In this document: positions 50,994 to 61,500 of the stretch, piece by piece
Position numbering within the stretch: position 1 is the first letter of the stretch
How the letters are laid out: the number at the start of each line of letters is the position of its first letter
DNA from: RGIG4097 sp937885645
GTDB taxonomy: Bacteria > Bacillota > Clostridia > Christensenellales > CAG-917
Assembly: GCA_937885645.1 (NCBI GenBank)
Contig: CALABJ010000014.1
Location: forward strand, 105,987-169,986
Direction: 5' to 3'
Length of the DNA stretch: 64,000 nt
Made by a program: the position numbers and the translations under genes
The notes under the pieces: generated by a model
Databases searched by the model: none
What the model was told of the DNA's origin: nothing
Seen by the model: only the letters and a program-made list of their open reading frames with translations

Positions 50994-52373
50994 ATGAGTT
51001 TAACTTACAAAAGACAAAATGCTTTCAAATCCGCAAGCCCCGAAGAGTTGAAAAAAATCTTCGACTACAACGAAGGCTACAAAAAGTATCTTGACAACGG
51101 CAAAACCGAAAGAGAAACCGTCACCGAAACCATTGAAATGGCAAAGGCAAAGGGATATACAGAATACACCCTCGGCGACAAAATCAACCCCGGTGACAAA
51201 CTGTATTACAACAACCGTGGCAAAGCCCTCTTCATCCTCAAGGCTGGCAAGGCAGATCTTGCAAAAAACGGCGTTAGAATACTGGTTGCACACGTTGACA
51301 GCCCTCGTCTTGACCTGAAACAAGTGCCCCTTTACGAAAGCTCAGATATGGCATTTTTGAAGACACACTACTATGGTGGAATCAAAAAATATCAATGGCT
51401 CGCACTTCCCCTTGCACTCCACGGCGTCGTTGCTTTGAAGAGTGGTGAAGTTGTCAACGTATGCGTTGGTGAAGAAGACGGTGACCCCGTGTTCTACATC
51501 ACTGACCTTCTCCCTCACCTCTCACAAGAATACAATGAAAAAACCGTTGCAAGCGCATTTAAGGGTGAAAACCTCAACGTGCTCATTGGCGGAATCCCTG
51601 CTGACGGAGATGACGCACACCTTGTCAAAGCAAATGCTTTGAAACTTTTGAATGAAAAGTACGGCATCACCGAAGAAGATTTCCTCAGCGCAGAAATCGA
51701 AGCAGTGCCTGCCCTGAAAGCAAAGGACGTTGGCTTTGACAGAGCCTTTGTGGCAAGCTACGGCCATGACGATAGAGTTTGCGCATATCCCGAAGTGACC
51801 GCAACCCTTGAAACAGAAACAGACCAAACCGTCCTCACAATCCTTGCAGACAAAGAAGAGGTTGGCTCAGAAGGCAACAGCGGTATGCAATGCATCCTCA
51901 TCAAGGATATCCTTGATATCTTGGCAGACAGCTACGGCGTGTCATCAGCAGTGGTGAGAGCACACAGCATGTGCTTGTCAGCAGACGTCACCGCAGCATA
52001 CGACCCCAACTATGCAGACGCATTTGAACCCAAAAACGGCAGTTTTGACGGCAATATGTCCCTCATCAACTACGGCGTGGCAATGAACAAATTCACCGGC
52101 TCACGTGGCAAGAGTGGCTCAAACGATGCTTCCGCAGAATTCATTGGACACCTTCGCGCAGTCTTTGAAAAGGACGGCGTTGTGTGGCAAACAGGCGAAC
52201 TTGGCAGAGTTGACCTCGGCGGTGGCGGTACAGTGGCAAAATTCCTTGCCAACTACAACATTGACACCGTTGACCTTGGTGTGCCCGTGCTTTCAATGCA
52301 CGCCCCTTACGAACTTGTTTCAAAGGCAGACGTCTATGAAGCACACAAAGCCTTCTCCGCTTTCATCAAGTAA
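50994..52373 (+). CDS. M18-family aminopeptidase
   Basis: A 459-aa zinc aminopeptidase of family M18 (aspartyl aminopeptidase-like). The metal and catalytic residues appear in order: VAHVDSPRLD near residue 100, the GHDDR segment, DKEEVGSEG near 289, SADVTAAYDP near 330 and the C-terminal SMHAPYE. It removes N-terminal residues, often acidic, from peptides in the cytoplasm. The ATG at 50994 has AGGAG seven bases before it; a longer open frame upstream lacks a site. It is a single gene between two terminators. Confidence 0.94.
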   Translation: MSLTYKRQNAFKSASPEELKKIFDYNEGYKKYLDNGKTERETVTETIEMAKAKGYTEYTLGDKINPGDKLYYNNRGKALFILKAGKADLAKNGVRILVAHVDSPRLDLKQVPLYESSDMAFLKTHYYGGIKKYQWLALPLALHGVVALKSGEVVNVCVGEEDGDPVFYITDLLPHLSQEYNEKTVASAFKGENLNVLIGGIPADGDDAHLVKANALKLLNEKYGITEEDFLSAEIEAVPALKAKDVGFDRAFVASYGHDDRVCAYPEVTATLETETDQTVLTILADKEEVGSEGNSGMQCILIKDILDILADSYGVSSAVVRAHSMCLSADVTAAYDPNYADAFEPKNGSFDGNMSLINYGVAMNKFTGSRGKSGSNDASAEFIGHLRAVFEKDGVVWQTGELGRVDLGGGGTVAKFLANYNIDTVDLGVPVLSMHAPYELVSKADVYEAHKAFSAFIK

Positions 52374-52999
52374 TAAAATCCAAAACAAAGAAATTGAAAA
52401 CCACGATTTTCGTGGTTTTCTTTTTTTATATTTTTCTTTTATCCCCTGCACTTTTGCCCTAGTCTACTCATCTTGACAACCTGCCTTTGTCCGCTCTTTC
52501 ACAGATTTTGCCTGCCAAAACCCTCTCACACGCAGGAATTTTTATCTTAAAATAAAAATTTTTCGGCTTGTTTTTCTCGGTTTTTCTAAAAATCTCTAGG
52601 TTTTCAACTGCATTAAATTTTTGCAAAAAATACATTATTGACACAAAATTTGTTCTACACGCGGATTTTATGCAGAAAATATCGTATATTTGCATAAACA
52701 AACATCTCGGCCACACTTTTTGTCGAAAATTGAGGGGTTTTGGTAAATTGTTGTATTTTGTTGACAAAAATATCCATTATTGTATAATGAGTAAAATGGC
52801 CTATTGCGTTATTTAATAAATATACTTAATTTTTTTGAAAGTGCGCACGCTATTACGTGCGGGGGCGAGCGAGCGTATCGCACGAGAAACCCCTGAAAAG
52901 CATATTCTGAAAAGGCAAAGTGTTTATGAATACCGCAAAAAGTTGGCGAAAAAAGAAAATAAATTGTTTATATATTATATAAACCCAGAGGACAACATC
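52374..52999 (+). promoter_or_regulatory. Terminator, promoter and long leader upstream of ABC operon
   Basis: AAAACCACGA/TCGTGGTTTT with a T run (52398-52421) terminates the aminopeptidase gene. Then AT-rich DNA without a gene follows. TTGACA (52761-52766) and TATAAT (52783-52788), 16 bases apart, form a strong promoter. From a start near 52795, a leader of about 205 bases runs to the GTG at 53000. It contains a GC-rich hairpin (CGTGCG/CGCACG with a loop of GAGCGAGCG type, 52855-52883). An open frame through it is judged non-coding. Confidence 0.65.
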
Positions 53000-53779
53000 G
53001 TGAAAAACCATCAAAACATCGACGCACCCACACTGAAAATTGAAGATCTTGGCAAGAAATATGGCAAGAACTTGGACTTCTCCATTAGAAACATCAGTTT
53101 CACCATTGAGAAAGGCGAATTGGTCGGTTTGCTCGGCCCTAACGGCGCAGGCAAATCAACCACCCTCAAATGCGTGACGGGCATACTCCCCATCACAGAA
53201 GGCACAGTGGAAATCTGCGGTGAGAACATTGATTCCAGCCCCGTAGCTGCAAAACATCACTTCTCCTTTGTCACAGACAACCACTCTGTTTTCCTCAAAA
53301 TGACTGGCGTGCAATATCTCAACTTTATGGCGGATGTATATAAAGTCCCCACAAAGAAAAGACAAGAGATTTTTGACAAACTTGAAGAGTCTTTCCATCT
53401 TGGAAAGGCGGTGTTCAATCTTATTTCATCCTACTCACACGGCATGAAACAAAAGATTTGTATGATGGGCAGTCTTGTCCACTCCCCCGACCTCTGGATT
53501 ATGGACGAACCTATGGTCGGTCTTGACCCCCGCACACAAAAGGCGGTCACCGACATCATGAAGGAATACGTTGAAAGCGGAAGAACAATCCTCTTTTCAT
53601 CACACAATCTTGACGTAGTCAAACGTATCTGCTCCCGCGCAATCGTCATCAACGGCGGAAAGATGGTGGCAGACGTGTCAAGAGAAGTTTTCACCGCATC
53701 AGAAGGTGAACTTGAAAAATACTATTTTATGAACGAAGTCGCAGACGACACAAATGAAGAAAAGGTGGACGAAGAATAA
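53000..53779 (+). CDS. ABC transporter ATP-binding protein
   Basis: A 259-aa ATPase with GPNGAGKST (Walker A, about residue 47), the Q-loop region, a signature variant YSHGMKQK, DLWIMDEPMVGLDP (Walker B and D loop) and SSHNLD (H loop). The GTG at 53000 has AGAGGA seven bases upstream and is taken as the start because the upstream frame has no site. The stop overlaps the permease ATG. It is an exporter-type (ABC-2) ATPase, probably moving a substrate out or maintaining surface structures. Confidence 0.9.
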   Translation: MKNHQNIDAPTLKIEDLGKKYGKNLDFSIRNISFTIEKGELVGLLGPNGAGKSTTLKCVTGILPITEGTVEICGENIDSSPVAAKHHFSFVTDNHSVFLKMTGVQYLNFMADVYKVPTKKRQEIFDKLEESFHLGKAVFNLISSYSHGMKQKICMMGSLVHSPDLWIMDEPMVGLDPRTQKAVTDIMKEYVESGRTILFSSHNLDVVKRICSRAIVINGGKMVADVSREVFTASEGELEKYYFMNEVADDTNEEKVDEE

Positions 53780-55446
53780 TGTTTAACGTCTTGATGAAAA
53801 AATATTTCATAGAACTCTTCTCCGTGTTCAAACGCGACAAGAAGAAGGCGGACTGGCTTGGCGTCACCACAACGGCAATCTTGATTGTGGCATTTATCGT
53901 TGGCTTGATCTTCGTGCTGTCCACCTTTGCAAAGCAATACACGGACGTCCGTTTCCACAACGTCCAAGACGTGGAAACAAGACAATACGAGCTCCTCACC
54001 CTGATCTACTCAGTCCTCCTTGTGGTTGGCGTATTCAGTGGTGTCAAATATCTCAACTTCTCAATCTTTGAAAGCAGTGACAAAAATATCCTCATCACTC
54101 TGCCCATCAAGTCATCAGTGCTTTTTGCAAGCAAGTTGGCAGTGGTGTATATCCGTCAATTTGCTTTCACAGCAATCACAATCCTCACCACAAACTTGAC
54201 CTTCGGCATAGTCAACCACCTTGGTGCTTACTATATCGCAATGTCAGTGGTGATGTGCTTCATCTTCCCCCTCATCACAATTTCAATTTCATCGGTATTC
54301 TGCTTGCCCGTGTACTTCTTGAAGCGACTGATTCAATCAAGATACGTCACCTATCTCATCTTGATAACCGCCGCCATGGGCATCATCTTCTGGGGATACT
54401 CCGAAATCCTTGCCTTTGTGCAAACCCTTGTGACCACAGGTGAAGTTAAGTTCCTCTTCAACGAAAGGACAATGCTTGTCATCATGGACATCGTCAAGTA
54501 CAGCTATCCTTGCAATATGATTGCAAACATACTCCTTGGCAGAAACGTTGGTGAAAGCATAGGCATATTCCTTGCAATCCTTGTGGGCGTCACTGCAATC
54601 GGCTTTACCATCGTGCAACAATTCTACGTGAAAGCAATCCACGTCCGCACCTTTGAAAAGACAGGCTTTAATGCCCTCAACAAAAACTTTGCACACAAGA
54701 GAAGAACTCGTTTCCACGCACTGCTTGAAAAGGAATTCCTCCTTGTGCTCCGCACACCCTCATACGCCTTCCAATATTTTTCAGTGGCAATCACAATGCC
54801 CCTTATGGTCTTCTTCTGTATGGACATCGGCTCAGACCTCTTGTCAGGTCTTATTATGGTGGAAAGCAACTTTGAACTTGCCCTCTTCCTCGTCCTTGTC
54901 TTCGGCGGATTGACCAACACCTTCTGCGCAACAAATATCAGCCGTGAAGGTCCTGCATTCTGCGCACTGAAATCCACTCCTATACCTTGGCAAGAATTCA
55001 TCGGCGTCAAGGTGCTCTTCTGCAGTATCGTCACCGTGATCAGCATGGCAGCAAGCGTCATCTTGGTGTACGCCCTTGGATATCTCCTTTGGTTGGAAGC
55101 ACTTGTGCTCTTCTTCATTGCGCTTATCCTTTCAGAAGCACAAATCTGCTTTGCAACAAGAAAAGACCTTGACCGCCCCAACTTCTCTGAAGATGACGAC
55201 TGCGAAGTCCGTGAAAGCAACACCACCGTGTCAACAATTGTCATTGCAACCCTTTTGACCTCTGCTGTCATCGGCGGTATTTCACTGTATGCATCAATCT
55301 TCTACGGCAACTATCGTGGACAAGACGTTTCAGATGCAATCATCGGCATCGCATTTGCTGTTGCCGGTGCTTTGCTTGCTGTCTGCGTCACCTACCTCTG
55401 TGTGGGCATAGAAAAGAAATTCAAACAACTGACAGGAGGCAATTAA
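53779..55446 (+). CDS. ABC-2 type permease (555 aa)
   Basis: A 555-aa membrane protein with many hydrophobic spans in two halves (first group from about residue 32, second from about 325). A soluble stretch with EKEFLLVLRTP near 315 separates the halves, a motif seen in ABC-2 exporters. It overlaps the ATPase gene by one base and is followed four bases later by a secreted protein gene. The substrate is unknown. AGGAGG at its end serves as the ribosome site of the next gene. Confidence 0.85.
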   Translation: MFNVLMKKYFIELFSVFKRDKKKADWLGVTTTAILIVAFIVGLIFVLSTFAKQYTDVRFHNVQDVETRQYELLTLIYSVLLVVGVFSGVKYLNFSIFESSDKNILITLPIKSSVLFASKLAVVYIRQFAFTAITILTTNLTFGIVNHLGAYYIAMSVVMCFIFPLITISISSVFCLPVYFLKRLIQSRYVTYLILITAAMGIIFWGYSEILAFVQTLVTTGEVKFLFNERTMLVIMDIVKYSYPCNMIANILLGRNVGESIGIFLAILVGVTAIGFTIVQQFYVKAIHVRTFEKTGFNALNKNFAHKRRTRFHALLEKEFLLVLRTPSYAFQYFSVAITMPLMVFFCMDIGSDLLSGLIMVESNFELALFLVLVFGGLTNTFCATNISREGPAFCALKSTPIPWQEFIGVKVLFCSIVTVISMAASVILVYALGYLLWLEALVLFFIALILSEAQICFATRKDLDRPNFSEDDDCEVRESNTTVSTIVIATLLTSAVIGGISLYASIFYGNYRGQDVSDAIIGIAFAVAGALLAVCVTYLCVGIEKKFKQLTGGN

Positions 55447-55449
55447 TTT

Positions 55450-58400
55450 ATGAAAAACAAAATCATCCTTCTCATAATGATAATCCCCCTCTTGTTTATG
55501 CTGGTGGTTTACGGCGTGGGCAAAACCATCTCCGTTGTGGTTGACATCCCTGTGTCCGGCATACAAATCACCTCTCAACACGAAGACGGACTCCTCTCCC
55601 TTGATATGGCAGAATACAAGGGCGATTTCCGCCTTGAAGCACAAGTGCTTCCCGCAGAAGCCAAAAATAGGGGCTATTCAATCACCGTTGACCCTGTGGA
55701 CAGCGAAAACGCACCTATTTCATTTACAAATGACGGCACTCTTGTCATCAATGATACAGGCAAGGCAAAAGTGACCGTCACCAGTGACGAGCGTGCTTTC
55801 ACCGACAGCATCATTGTGTCTGTCACCAGCTCTAAGCTCATCAACTTGTACCCTTCTCTCACCGAAGACGTCTTTGAGTCCGCAGTGGCACTGACTCCTT
55901 CAACCGAAGAGGGCGTGGACTATGAAGCCACCATTGAGTCCGGCTCATACCATATGAGTGTTGCAATGCATCCTAGCAACCTTTCACACAGCAACCTCAG
56001 TTGGAAATCCGATGATGAAAATGCAATCAGTGTCAACGCTCTTGGTGCAATGAAAGCTATGCTTTCAGGCACGACCTACGTCACAGTGTCATCCCCTGAC
56101 GGAATCCACGGCAACCTTGAAAAGAAAATCAAATTTAACGTGACAAAGACTGAAACCCCCTCAGGCATCACCGTAAACGGTGGCAATGGCGGAACGGTGT
56201 TTGTGTCGAATGAACTGCCCACCTCAACAATGGTCCTTGAACTGCCCGAAGGCAAAACCGCCGCCGACCTTGATATTGAGGGCGCAGGCGTCACAGTTGA
56301 CAGCGTCACCACCCTTTCAAAGGACAATAGAGTGCTGGTGAAGATGTCCTTCCTCACATCAGCAACACAAGTCAAATTCTCTGTTGACGGACTCAGCACT
56401 TTCAACGTGGTCAACTTGTCTTTCAGCAACTTTGCCTTTGACTTGACCTCACGCACACACCTTGAATACAACAAGACCAACGACGGCTCAGACGGTTGGT
56501 CTATTAACGATATGTTCCAAAAAGTTGACTCCTCTGTCACCTACGTGGTGGACGAAGAAGTGCATCTTGAAGGCGTCACCTACAACTGGACAACCAACAA
56601 CGACAACGTCACCGTCACAAACAATAATGACGGCACAGCATCAATAAAGGCCAACAAAACTGGCACAACAGTCCTCACCGTCCGCGCTATGAAAGACGGG
56701 GAGCAAGTGGGCAAAACCGTGCAAAAGACTGTCACCGTTGTCCGCCCCATTATGTCCATTGAGTTCCAAGAAAACACAAAGACACACGGCATCGGCAACT
56801 TCCTTGCAGTGGGCGACTCTCGCTACAATGGCAAAGCACTGCAACGTGACAGAGTGTCACAAAAGATGCTTTTGACCTACGGCAACGGAGACGTTGAAGG
56901 ATACGCAGGCAAAGATATCATCTTTGAATCCAGTGATGAAGCGGTTGCAAAACCCTTCCTCACCATTGACGACTTCAAGGTTGACGTGGTGTCAACTGGC
57001 GCAGTCACCTTCACTGCAAAGTGGAAATACGGCCCTTACTTTGGTGAATCAGTGTCTTCACGCATCACCCTCACCGCAGTGAAAGACGGCGTCAATGTGG
57101 CAACTTATGCTGACCTCAAAACAGCCACCGAAGCAAAGAAGCCCGTCGTCCTCACCGACAACGTTATGCTTGGCAAGAAGGGTGCTTCCGTCAGCGAACT
57201 TGAATCATTTGCAACGAAGATGCCCACCACCTACGACTGGACTTTCTACGCAAATCAAGGTCTTGAACGCCCCACGGTTTACTATCTCATCAACTTCCAA
57301 AACGACCTTTACGGCAACGGATTTGAAATCAATGGTGACTATATCACCCGTGCAACAGATGCAACCGGTCAACCCCTCCTCTTCAAAGGACCTTTGGACT
57401 TTGTGTCTGCCCGCTCAATGGCATCAGTGAAGGCACAAGACAACATCGTCTTCTTGGTGTCTGGTGACAACGTGACCATCAACAACGTATCTCTCAAGGG
57501 TTGCAGTGATGAAAGCCTATATAACGAAGGCAAGTTTGAACTTTCACTCTTGAACTACGTTGGCACAACCCTTGAAATCAGTTCAAATGCAACAGTGAAA
57601 AACTGCCGTATATCAAATGGTCGCACAGTCACCCGCGTATTTGGCGGAGACGGCTCAAAACCCATCGTGGACAGCATTGACGAAGTGGACGTTGAAAATG
57701 AACGCATCAACGTTTCCATTGAAAGCTCAATTATGACGATGGCAAGAGAGTTCCTTTTGAAAGTTGGCTCAAACCGTGCAATCAAACACAACGGCAACAA
57801 TAATAACCTCAACGTAGGAAAGCTTACAAAGGCAAACGGAAGCCTCTATCAACCCTACGACTACAATAACAACACAGACGACTACTTCTACGACACCTAC
57901 GTCCTCACCGACGTCACCCTGAAAAACAGCGTCCTTGCTTCATCAGGTATCTTTGCAATCGGCATGGAAACCCACTTTGCAGGGGAAATGCTGGCAGGCA
58001 CAGGAGGAATTTCGCTGGACTACTGGAAAGACCTTGCGGCAACCGCTCTTCCCAGCGTGCTTCGTATGGTTGGTGACGTGCGCATCCTTGACTGGAAGAA
58101 TATGGCAAACGTGGACAGTAGCACCCTCATTGAGACCTCAAACCTCACTGAAAACCTTCAATTCTTGAAACTCGACATAGCCAAAATGCTTGAATCATTT
58201 GCAGGCACCGCAGGCTATGAAGACATAATTGACAAGAAAGGCGAAGAATATCGCGTCCATAGCGGAATTGCAATGTACGGCGGCGGACACAACTACTCAT
58301 ACGTGGACTTCACCAACATGACATCCGAAATGTTTGCGGATTACAACGTCAATCTGTCAATCCTCACAAAAGATGCAAACGGCAATCTCCGCCCCGAAAC

Positions 58401-58554
58401 AGACCCCTTGTATATGCAAGGCTCAATGCTTCCCATGGCGGCAGGTGGCGCAGACTTCAAATTCTATATGTACAACACGGGCTCTACTCTCTCATACGAA
58501 AAACAACAACAGCTCATTGAGTCCAACGAAGCGTACGTGGTTATCCCTGCATAA
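55450..58554 (+). CDS. Large secreted or anchored protein with Ig-like folds (1034 aa)
   Basis: A 1034-aa protein beginning with a hydrophobic segment (ILLIMIIPLLFMLVVYGVG), either a signal peptide or an N-terminal anchor; no lipobox is present. Big-type beta folds follow (for example WKSDDENAISVNALGAMKA near residue 180 and NWTTNNDNVTVTNNNDG near 380). Next is a beta-helix-like part with NNVSLKGCSDE and ATVKNCRISNG around 680-720. It is in one operon with the ABC exporter and the 1765-aa lipoprotein. It is probably a surface protein whose maturation or placement depends on the transporter; this is inferred only from position. Confidence 0.75.
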   Translation: MKNKIILLIMIIPLLFMLVVYGVGKTISVVVDIPVSGIQITSQHEDGLLSLDMAEYKGDFRLEAQVLPAEAKNRGYSITVDPVDSENAPISFTNDGTLVINDTGKAKVTVTSDERAFTDSIIVSVTSSKLINLYPSLTEDVFESAVALTPSTEEGVDYEATIESGSYHMSVAMHPSNLSHSNLSWKSDDENAISVNALGAMKAMLSGTTYVTVSSPDGIHGNLEKKIKFNVTKTETPSGITVNGGNGGTVFVSNELPTSTMVLELPEGKTAADLDIEGAGVTVDSVTTLSKDNRVLVKMSFLTSATQVKFSVDGLSTFNVVNLSFSNFAFDLTSRTHLEYNKTNDGSDGWSINDMFQKVDSSVTYVVDEEVHLEGVTYNWTTNNDNVTVTNNNDGTASIKANKTGTTVLTVRAMKDGEQVGKTVQKTVTVVRPIMSIEFQENTKTHGIGNFLAVGDSRYNGKALQRDRVSQKMLLTYGNGDVEGYAGKDIIFESSDEAVAKPFLTIDDFKVDVVSTGAVTFTAKWKYGPYFGESVSSRITLTAVKDGVNVATYADLKTATEAKKPVVLTDNVMLGKKGASVSELESFATKMPTTYDWTFYANQGLERPTVYYLINFQNDLYGNGFEINGDYITRATDATGQPLLFKGPLDFVSARSMASVKAQDNIVFLVSGDNVTINNVSLKGCSDESLYNEGKFELSLLNYVGTTLEISSNATVKNCRISNGRTVTRVFGGDGSKPIVDSIDEVDVENERINVSIESSIMTMAREFLLKVGSNRAIKHNGNNNNLNVGKLTKANGSLYQPYDYNNNTDDYFYDTYVLTDVTLKNSVLASSGIFAIGMETHFAGEMLAGTGGISLDYWKDLAATALPSVLRMVGDVRILDWKNMANVDSSTLIETSNLTENLQFLKLDIAKMLESFAGTAGYEDIIDKKGEEYRVHSGIAMYGGGHNYSYVDFTNMTSEMFADYNVNLSILTKDANGNLRPETDPLYMQGSMLPMAAGGADFKFYMYNTGSTLSYEKQQQLIESNEAYVVIPA

Positions 58555-58572
58555 CCCACGCAAGGAGCTATT

Positions 58573-61500
58573 ATGAAAAACAGAAAATTTATTGTACTTC
58601 TGGCAGTTGCACTGCTCGTGGTGATTTCCGCCACACTCGTTGCCTGTAATACAGGCAAAGGCAGTGTTTCCTACACGGTTTCCTTCGTCGTTGACGGCGA
58701 AGTGGCAAAGACTGCCGAGCTTGACAACTTTTCAAAGGTAAATGGTTATTTCAAGCCTACAAAAGAGGGCTACACCTTTGGTGGCTGGTACCTTGATGCC
58801 AATTTCACCGAAAAGTTGTCCAGTGACAGTCAGTTGAAAGACGACCTCACCTTGTATGCAAAGTTCACAAGAAAGTCATACACGGTTGAGTTTGTTGGCG
58901 CTGACGATATGATCATTGACAGTCAAACGGTGTTCCACGGAGATGCTGCAATTGCCCCCGAAGCCCCCGCAGTTTCTGGCATGGAATTTGTGGGTTGGGA
59001 CGTGGATTTCTCCTCAGTCACTGCCAATTTGACCGTCAAGGCACTCTACAACGAGATCGCAAAGTTTACAGTCACCTTTGTCAGCAACGGCGAAACCGTC
59101 TATGCACACGAATTTGACAAAGGCGATTCCACTGACATCTATGCCAACACCGCTCTTGATGCGTTGGTTGTTCCCGCAGGTTTCAGATTTGTCAAATGGG
59201 TGACTGAGCTTGATGGAAATCTGCCTTCAACTCTTCCTGAAAGAAATGTCACGTATAAAGCAAAGTATGCTCTTGCAGACATCGAATACGTTGAAATCCT
59301 GTCAGATGAAGACAGCTATGAGAACATAACCTACGCCCCCGATGCCTCAATCACTTACAGCGCAGACCTTCCCATCTACGACGGCATCACCTATTCATAC
59401 AGCTGGTATTTGGATGGCGAGGCAATGGCATCAAAGTCAACCTACACCCTTTCCGGACTCACTGTGGGCACTTACAACATCAAAGTCAAAGTGACCGCAT
59501 CTTGCAAGGATATGACCTCTGTTTCAAAAGAAGCAAGCCTCACTCTCAACGTGACTCCTGCCAACATGGAAGTGAGCGCAGTGGGCGGCACAATCACCTA
59601 CGACGGACAAGCACACAACATCACAGTGAATTCTCTCCCCGGCGACGTGGTTGAATACAAGGTTGAAGGTGGCGACTGGGCATCAACTCTTGGACTTGTA
59701 AACACAGGCACTTACAACGTGTATTATAGAGTTTCAAGAGCAAACTACAACGCATTTGAGTGCTTTGAGCCCGTCACTCTCACCATAACAAAGAAAGAGG
59801 TTGTGGCAACAATCAATCCCGTCACTCTCACCTATGGTGACACCTTCCCCACAACCTTTACCCTTTCATATAGCGGATTCGTAAATGCTGACGATGCAAG
59901 CGTATTTGATGGCAACGTAATCTTCTATCCCGAAATCAACGACACAAAAACAGTTGGCGAATTTACTGTTTCAGGCGACACCTCCGCTGTCAGTGCAGAC
60001 AACTACTATCTTTCTGTGGTTGACGGAAAAATCAAAGTCCAAAAGAAGGTTTTGATTGTCACCGCAAACGACACCACAACTGAATACGGCAGTCCTGTTC
60101 CTGAACTCACCCTTTCATACAACGGCTTTGTTGCTGGTGAAACCGTAGAAAACCTCGACACAATCCCCTCTGCAACTTGCAATTACGTTGCAGGCATCAG
60201 TGCAACAGGCAAATATGACATCATAGTCGGCGGCGGAGCATCTGCAAACTATGAGTTTGTTTACAGGAAAGCCACTCTCACCGTCACAAAGAAAACCGTC
60301 ACCATCACAGCAGGCAATGCAACCGTCACTTTCGGCGAAGCCCTTGACCTCTCAACCATTTCATTCACAGAAAGCGGAGCTTTGGCTTCTATCCCCGTCA
60401 AGGCTGGCGATGTGTCATTTAGAACAGAATACGAAGCTGGCAAAAATGCCGGTGAATATTCTATCATCCCTGTGGTGATTGGCTCATATATCAACTATGT
60501 CTTTGAGTATGTCCCCGGCACTCTCACCGTTGAAAAAGCAGAAGCATCAATCACTCTCAACGATGCAACAGTTGTCTTTGGCGACAATCTCCCTGCGCTT
60601 TCTGTCAAGAGCATAGAAGGCGTCTTTGGAAATGACAAGTTGAACTATTCCATCTCCTGCGATTATGTGCCCGGCGTGTCCCCTGTCGGCACAATGGAAA
60701 TCGGTGCAACCATTGGCACAAACGTCAACTACAATATCACAGTTGTCCCCGGCACACTGACCATAACAAAGAAGGCCATTTCCTACAATTTTGAAGCAGA
60801 AACAGCAACAAGTTGGAGCAATTCTTCTTGGGCAAATGCAGGTCTTGCCGCAGGTCACGTTGCAAGTGGTACACTCACCTTCGTTGGCTCAGAACTTGGC
60901 ACTTACACCTACCCCAACGGATTTGAATGGACTGTCACCTTTGACATTAAGATGGACGGTCAAAGTGTTCTTGACAACTATGATGTCACCTTCAGCGCAA
61001 AGGTTGACCTCATCGAGCGCAACTTCCCCTTTGATGCAGAAGACAAGACCGTCACCTATGACGGCAATGCTCACACCATTGAAGTCACCAATGTCAAACT
61101 TGACGAAGAAGCAAACCAAAACTACACTTTGGAATATAGTCTTGACGGTGAAACATGGACAACAGACGCACCCTCTTTCCTCAACGTAGGCGATTATAAG
61201 GTGTTCTACCGCGTGACTCCCGAAGACACTTTCTACTATCCCGATAGAGCGGAAGGTTTCTTCACTCTCCATATCACAGCAAAGACAGTCACTGTCACTG
61301 TTGATGCAAAATCAAAGACCTACGGCGAAACAACTCCTTTGTTTACTGGCACAGTTGACGGTGTCGTCGAAGGCGAAACCGCAGATGTCACTTATTTCCT
61401 CGTCAACAACCTTGAAGGCAACGATGCAGGTGACTATACTATCACTGCAAAGTTTGTCGAAAGTGAACCCAACTACGTTTTGAACGTGGTCTCAGCCCCT

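Noticed and set aside
52835..52999. 55-codon N-terminal extension of the ABC ATPase
   Set aside because: It would start at TTG without a ribosome site and covers a GC-rich hairpin; GTG at 53000 has AGAGGA in good position.
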